Assembly: GCA_036362985.1 (NCBI GenBank)
Contig: JAYGXS010000007.1
Coordinates: forward strand, 17,702,702-17,766,701
DNA from: Ligula intestinalis
Taxonomy: Eukaryota > Platyhelminthes > Cestoda > Diphyllobothriidea > Diphyllobothriidae
DNA length: 64,000 nucleotides
Direction of reading: 5' to 3'
Shown here: piece by piece, positions 58,883 through 64,000 of the stretch
How the letters are laid out: every line of letters starts with the position of its first letter
Position numbering within the stretch: the first letter of the stretch is position 1
Position numbers and translations under genes: made by a program
Notes under the pieces: generated by a model
Databases searched by the model: none
What the model saw: only the letters and a program-made list of their open reading frames with translations
What the model was told of the DNA's origin: nothing

Positions 58883-60806
58883 AGATAAGGCGATCTCGGG
58901 AACCATTGTTTTATCGTCCTGACGTTTCAAAAGCGTACAGGCTTCCGTCATCAGAGGTGGTAATTGTACCGCGCCTCACAGTATTTAAAGGTGTTGGCAG
59001 TCATAGTCAATAGGGTTTAACCAATACAAAGGAGGAGGGGGAAGGAGTGGGAGGAGGGGGTGGGTTAAATGGGATGTTCAATCATCGTGCCCTGTGAAGC
59101 GTAATAACCTCAGTCAAGGGGTCTCTCGTCAACTTCCGGTGTTCGCGTTTCTGCAGCCGTCATTGACCGGAGCTGTCTTCCTAGGCCGGGAATCCTCCTA
59201 ATGCCCCTACGTCCATCCGGTTTCACACTTGCAGGCTGGCCGGATGAGCTGGCTGAGCTGATGATTGCCACTTCCGGTTGTGGCTCAACTATGGGTGTGT
59301 CCACCATCGGCTCCCGAGTTGTCATCGATCGAAGAATTCGTCCTAGGCCGGTAATCCTATTTGCGCTCATGCGTCCATCCGGTTTCACACTCGCAGACTG
59401 ACCGGATGAACCGGCTGAGCTGATGATTGCCACTTCCGGTTGTGGCTCAGCTATGGGTGTGTCCATCATCGGCTCGTGAGTATGCAGATTCGTGTTCCGT
59501 CTATGGTCCCGTTTGCTCTTTTCTTCATGGAGATGCGTTCGAAGGGCTTGGTAGGCCGTGGGAAGTATAACACAACGGTTGATTGAGGTTGTTCCCGTGT
59601 GCCAGGCCTCGATTGTCTCCCTGACCACGCGGTCATTTCCTCGACCCAGGATTTCGGCATTTTGGAAGGAGAATTTGTGTTCGGAATTCGCGTAGTGTTC
59701 CGCCACCAACGATCGATCGTCCATCCTGTTGACTGCCCTGTAGTGTTCTGCCATTCGCGTCTGCAGTCGCTTCCCCGTCTCTCCGACATAGTCAGCCGCA
59801 CACGAATCGCATTTGATCCGGTAAACGACGTTGGCGGTTTCACCTCGGGGCAGGGGGTCCTTCGGGCGCATAACCAGTTGTCGTATTGTCGCCTCTGGCC
59901 GGTGGGCGATGCCGACTCCCAAGGGTTTCAGTAGACGGGAGACTGCCTCTGACACTCCATCAATGTAAGGCAGCGCGCGCCATACTGTTGGTTGATCGGC
60001 TGTTGGACTTCGGTTCGGTCGAGACTGCCTGCCGCGTTCGATAAAGTTTCGGGGGTAACCGTTGGCCATGAAAAGGCGTTGGAGGTATTGCATTTCAGAT
60101 TTCCGGTCATGTGGCTCCCTGCAGTGTGTTTCTGCCCGTTTGTACAGCGTTCGCACACAACTGCGTTTGTGGCATGCTGGGTGCTTGCTGTGGTAACTCA
60201 GGATTTGGCGCGTATTGGTGGCCTTCCTATACACCGTCGTTCTGAGGTTCCCATTCGTTTTTCGATGCACGAGTACGTCTAGAAACGGCAGTTGATTGTC
60301 GTTCTCGGTCTCCATCGTGAACTGGATGTCAGGAAACACAGAGTTCAGGAGATCGTGGAATTCCCGGACCATGTTCCGCTCAATGATGACGAAGGTATCG
60401 TCAACATACCGAGTCCAAAATTTTGGCTTACAGTTTGCGAACACGAGTTTCTAATTTTTGAAGCACTGCCTCTGCGATGAAACCTGAGAGCGGCGATCCC
60501 ATTGGCGTCCCCTTGATCTGTTCGTATGTCATCCCCTCGAAGGTGAAGAACGTCTTCAGGCAGATTTCTAGGAGTTGAAGGAGATGTCTCCGTTTCACCG
60601 TCTCGCTCGCCTCGTCGTATTGGCTCTCGAGCAGTTCGCGGACCGTGTCGACTGCCAGGTCTTGTGGGATCGAAGTGAAGAGGGAGGTGACGTCGAATGA
60701 CACCATGACCTCGTCTTCAGTGATTTGAACTCCCTTGAGACGTTCCAGGAATTGGGTGGCCGAACATACAGTCGAGGCCGCGTCCGACGTCAATGACTTC
60801 AGATAC
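58881..60806 (-). mobile_element. PLE family B, 5'-truncated long copy
   Basis: The 3' terminus (58881 onward) reads on the minus strand CTGATGACGGAAGCC, GAAACGTCAGGACG and ttcccgagatcg. The coding region occupies 59110-60806. The 5' part, including the RT N-terminus, is missing and is replaced at 60806 by a family D terminus. Confidence 0.85.
59110..60806 (-). pseudogene. PLE RT (partial) plus GIY-YIG protein
   Basis: On the minus strand the frame from 60806 shows ATQFLERLKGVQITEDEVMV, SFDVTSLFTSIPQDLAVDTV and YEQIKGTPMGSPLSGFIAEA. It shifts between about 60428 and 60444. The second frame, open for 444 codons, shows WTRYVDDTFVIIERN (catalytic YVDD), FLDVLVHRKTNGNLRTTVYR, and the GIY-YIG domain VVYRIKCDSCAADYVGETGK followed by RLQTRMAEH. 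The last 110 residues contain a roughly 50-residue tandem duplication (EPMMDTPIAEPQPEVAIISS and its second copy EPMVDTPIVEPQPEVAIISS). One indel and the 5' truncation inactivate it. Confidence 0.9.
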
Positions 60807-61026
60807 GAGGTGAAGATACGAGGTCCGGATAAATTATCCCGATCATCATCCCCCAAAGAAGACGAAGAAGAAAACAAGGCGCTTTTGTGGACCACATTGT
60901 AATTGTGCTGACGTTTCGGAAATACACTACACACACGGGCGCCAGCCACCCACAGCGGAGGTGCCGCAGCCAATCCACGGACAGAACGAAGTTCAGAGCT
61001 CGTGCGTCAGTCATCGCTACAACACC
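60806..61026 (-). repeat. PLE family D terminus, partial
   Basis: The reverse complement matches the arms at 51.6-52.0 kb, but the CTGATGA-containing part is deleted: tagtgtatttccgaaacg is joined directly to cacacacgggcgcc sequence. Confidence 0.75.
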
Positions 61027-61470
61027 AGATGGGCGGACATATTTCGCTGCCTCCGCGCCCTGACCAAGACGGCTTCGACCATATTTTCAGGGTGGTGGGA
61101 GGGAGAGCAAATCTTTCGACTGACCATCTGACTGAAACTGAAGGGAGGACATACTTCACCCGCACCTACGAAGCATGCCACCAGTCTAACTACACGGCCA
61201 CGAGGGCAATCGCCCACGCCGAATTTGATTGACACATGGGCTTCCAGTGAGAACTCTGTCGACCGATTTATCGATCGGACGTAGGCACAGTCTCCTACGG
61301 ACTAGTTTTCCTGGTATTTGATTGACCTCTACCCCTACAACTGTTGCTTGTTTTCTGTAGGCGTTTACCTTTGACGGTCGACTCCAATAAGAGATCGAAA
61401 GCTCAGTGCAATTAAAGATATGATTCCGGCGGTAAATAATTCAGAACCTTCCTCTGCGACTGTCCCTGAG
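61027..61470. other. Non-coding, nothing recognised
   Basis: No motif, exon or repeat match. Confidence 0.35.
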
Positions 61471-61550
61471 CATGAGTTGGAATGAAAATGCAAACTGTCA
61501 CGCTAATAAACTTATTATTCCAGTCATCGCAATTTCTTCTCAACTCTCTT
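61471..61550 (+). repeat. Terminal motif copy
   Basis: tgtcacgctaataaacttat, tattccagtcatcgca and tttcttctcaa correspond in order to the tail of the motif at 63230-63310. Confidence 0.45.
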
Positions 61551-62434
61551 ATAAGTCAAACACATCCCGAAGCAGATGTTGGGTATCGGCGCGAATGCCA
61601 CGACCCGACGCTTGGACAGCCGAGCATATGAATGCCATAACTTCTGAGGAGTCGTCAGTAGTATGGAATTCAGGTATAAGACGGAAGTCAGGACAGAAAC
61701 ACAACCGAGCATAATTATAGAAATAGCATAAGAGTGGAGACGCGGTAGAAAATCAGCAAAAACAGGTCTGGTATGACATAGTGGAAAAAGGTTCAGCCAT
61801 TGTTGGGGACGAAAGAAATTCCATTTCTGCAGAAAATACAATTTATGCAGTACGCTGACTGATACTACCAGTACTAATAGACGGCATCCATAGCCCTCCT
61901 GAATCTAACACCAGTACTAACAATAACTCCAAGACTAACACGTTGACACTAAATACCTTGGGATATATTGCAAGCAAGTCTGTATTACTGAGAGGTTTAT
62001 ACAGTGTCCAACAAAGGTGCTGCCCATCTGAACGGAGAAGCAGGCAAGGCGGTGAAAAAAGACTCATTCATTATAATTAGGTCATAACGCAACTGTGGTA
62101 ACTTTCGCATACGACTTAAGAGACAGGCCGAGGAAGCCAAACAAAATGTCTCCAGCCAAAGTGGGCCACCAAATCGAACAAATGATGGTGGCAGCAGAAA
62201 AATCGAGGACTTAGAAGACCATAATAAATGCTACAACTTGCATCAAGTAGTTCGAGCACATGAATTAAAGGCAATGTACCGTTTTGGCAGTTACTTCACT
62301 CTGCAGCGCGGAAGGAGTTGACAGTTGAGGGAGGGCACTCATTACACAGTCACTGGCGGTAGTCAGGATTCCACCACCTGTCTCCACGGGAAACCCAACG
62401 CATTCGGCCGTGCGGCTTGTTACCATACGGTTAC
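61551..62434. other. Probable intron of the minus-strand gene
   Basis: No exon is supported. A short stretch below the donor at 62435 keeps an open frame to about 62265 but follows a good GT site, so I treat it as intron. Confidence 0.4.
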
Positions 62435-62536
62435 CTGTCCCGCTCTCTCCTGGCGAATCCGTAGAGACGATGGATTCACCCACACCGCTCTCCGCGGGTG
62501 TGATCGTATCCTTCGTCCCTCGTCCATAACCTATGT
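62435..62536 (-). CDS. Unknown protein, exon
   Basis: A strong polypyrimidine tract and cccccccag precede the exon on the minus strand, and CAG/GTAACC ends it. It encodes DIGYGRGTKDTITPAESGVG and ESIVSTDSPGESGTG. It joins the exon at 63366-63977 in phase 1+2 and ends in phase 1. The sequence is acidic and Ser/Thr/Gly-rich, with no recognised domain. Confidence 0.6.
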
Positions 62537-62599
62537 CTGGGGGGGAGGAGGAGAGGCGAGAAACAAACCATGTCAGTGCCAATACAAGCGAACATTCGA

Positions 62600-63320
62600 G
62601 TCGTAAGGCATGAACTGAGAAGAAGTTGATGTGATCTGAGGGACAAAAATTGTATTCGCCTAACGGCGAGACACCCGATGCGGTTGCGGACAAAGCAACT
62701 ACTTCGGAGAAACTGAAAGAATTCTCAAAATGCAAATTCTTGAATTCGCAGCAGCATTGTGGAGAAATGACGCAAAGTTTTAAGTCACAGCTCAGTTCAC
62801 GAGACCCGGCCACACATTCAAATTTGATGAGACCGAAATTTTCACGAGAGGTGACGATCCTGTGTGTCGCGAGTTACTTGAGTCATGGTTTACGAGCCCT
62901 CACTCTATCAACTAGTGTAACAACCTGCTTAATCCATATTCGGTGCTGAGGAACAGTTTGGCCAAAGTAATTCGCCACTCGCGAAGCACACGGTCGAACG
63001 TGTCTTCTGACGCCAGGTCTAGGGAGCCAGCTGGCCGAGCAATCATCACATTCAAGTCCACCACCTGTGATGAAAGTTTAGTAGGTTATGACCCGCACGC
63101 CAGTCCTCAAGCCATTAGCGCACAAATAGGCAACTATTCTCCATAGAACATAAGTATGCAGTTGCGTAGCAGCTGTATCCTATAAATACTGGGACTCCCG
63201 GTATGTGAATTATTTGTTTGTGCTATTTACTCTGATGACGGATCCGCGACAGAATCCGAAACGTCAAGCGAATAAAATTCTTGTCCCAGCGATCAAATCT
63301 GCTACTTCTCAGACTTTACT
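62600..63320. repeat. Outward-facing inverted pair of terminal motifs
   Basis: The minus strand at about 62690-62610 reads GGCGAATACAATTTTTGTCC and later acttcttctcag. The plus strand at 63258-63310 reads GCGAATAAAATTCTTGTCCC and later ctacttctcag. The plus copy also has CTGATGA, a GGAT/ATCC stem and GAAACGTC (63234-63262). The roughly 540 bases between them have no recognisable ORF. It sits in the intron between the exons at 62.5 and 63.4-64.0 kb. Confidence 0.55.
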
Positions 63321-63365
63321 TTGGGCAAACAGATCATAAAGGGAGAGGGCGGCTTAGCAACTTAC

Positions 63366-63977
63366 CGGGCCTCTGTGAGCCGGCGAGACTAGTGCTGGTT
63401 TCCTTGCCGAAGAATAGGGACTCGCCGCCGGCCGTGGTGGCACCGCCATCACAACTACGGCGGCCAACACCACCGCCATCACAACTTTCTGATACAGGCA
63501 TGCTTCTGCTAATGCTAACACCACCACTGCCACTCGAAATGAAGGCATAACTTCCGGGCAGTTGTTGGTGCGGCTGTTGCTGGTAGGGTTGTCGAGCGGT
63601 AGTTCCGCCGCCGCCAGTACGAACTGCTGTCACTGACGCCATACCCACCTGTGAGGGAGCAGGCGAAGACAGGTACTGCAGGTCACTGCTCGCGGCAGAG
63701 GGTGCAGATCCACCCAGACCCGCGGAGAAGGAGGCAGGTGCGGACATTTGACTGACTTTAGAGGTGGTGTGCTGATGACGGCGATGATGTGACGAAACAG
63801 GCAGATCCGAAGCGGCACGGCGATAGCCCTGTTCAAGCCGTATCGTAGGTACAGCACCGCTTACCGTTGACCCGGCCATCGCCTGTACCGGTGCAAATGT
63901 CGGCGTGGAAGCGGAGGGAGAAGAAAGCTCCTCGGCCGCCGCCATGGCTCCAGAACCGGCGGCTGCCTTCAAATTAC
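63366..63977 (-). CDS. Unknown protein, upstream exon
   Basis: The exon starts after gcatcccccag and ends at GGCCCG/GTAAGT. It encodes about 204 residues that are rich in Ala, Ser, Gly, Gln and His: AAAEELSSPSASTPTFAPVQ near the start, SSHHRRHQHTTSKVSQMSAP in the middle, a Gln/Pro stretch ARQPYQQQPHQQLPGSYAF, and Gly-rich tracts. No catalytic domain is seen; disorder is likely. It opens in phase 2 and so needs an upstream exon beyond the window edge. Whether it belongs to the same gene as 48134-49349 is unproven. Confidence 0.65.
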
Positions 63978-64000
63978 CTGGGGGATGCGGAGGAGAGGAG

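Noticed and set aside
1..64000. CRISPR arrays, bacterial operons, rRNA genes
   Set aside because: No regular spacer-repeat array, Shine-Dalgarno-led gene string or rRNA core sequence was seen; gene structure is eukaryotic.

Overview
This is a eukaryotic nuclear window from a repeat-rich genome, most likely a flatworm. The inference rests on one intron-split conserved gene plus dense RTE, CR1 and Penelope-like (PLE) retroelements and tRNA-derived SINEs; a cestode or trematode fits, but species cannot be told from sequence alone. No prokaryotic operon, CRISPR array or bacterial promoter logic is present. A run of ten N marks an assembly gap at 36323-36332.

Host genes. The best supported gene is VPS54 (GARP tethering complex) on the + strand. 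Eleven exons between 8747 and 23969 have matching splice phases and encode about 760 residues ending at a TGA. The N-terminal exons are missing, probably upstream of the window. The last long intron (15083-23680, 8.6 kb) carries CR1 fragments, an RTE copy and a short inverted-repeat element. On the - strand two phase-compatible exon pairs (63366-63977 with 62435-62536, and 49051-49349 with 48134-48929) encode low-complexity, Ser/Ala/Pro-rich protein of unknown family. They may be one gene whose intron holds the PLE cluster. A tRNA-Ala(TGC)-like gene lies at 33597-33668 (-).

Mobile elements by region. 0.4-3 kb: diverged tandem copies of an unclassified repeat, plus a SINE. 3.1-6.4 kb: RTE copy 1, decayed. 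6.4-7.6 kb: CR1 3' fragment. 15.9-17.2 kb: CR1 fragments. 17.9-21.15 kb: RTE copy 2. 22.6-23.05 kb: short element with inverted arms and a likely target-site duplication. 24.4-28.4 kb: SINE, CR1 tail, and a nearly full-length but dead CR1. 31.9-32.9 and 39.3-40.7 kb: two copies of a tnp2/CACTA-like transposase. 36.2-38.5 kb: RTE fragment and a CR1 with N-terminal endonuclease. 41.9-44.5 kb: old duplicated repeat and nested inverted repeats with a SINE. 50.7-61.0 kb: a cluster of at least six Penelope-like elements.

The PLE cluster is the most interesting region. It holds one complete element with 302-bp direct pLTRs about 97% identical, a hammerhead ribozyme with near-canonical core and pairing, two elements whose termini are arranged as outward-facing inverted pairs of about 350-380 bp, one copy with a 5' inversion typical of twin priming, and several insertions abutting (TA)n tracts. 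The same outward-facing inverted arrangement recurs at 22.6-23.0 and 62.6-63.3 kb, which suggests a general mode of integration or a class of short non-autonomous elements.
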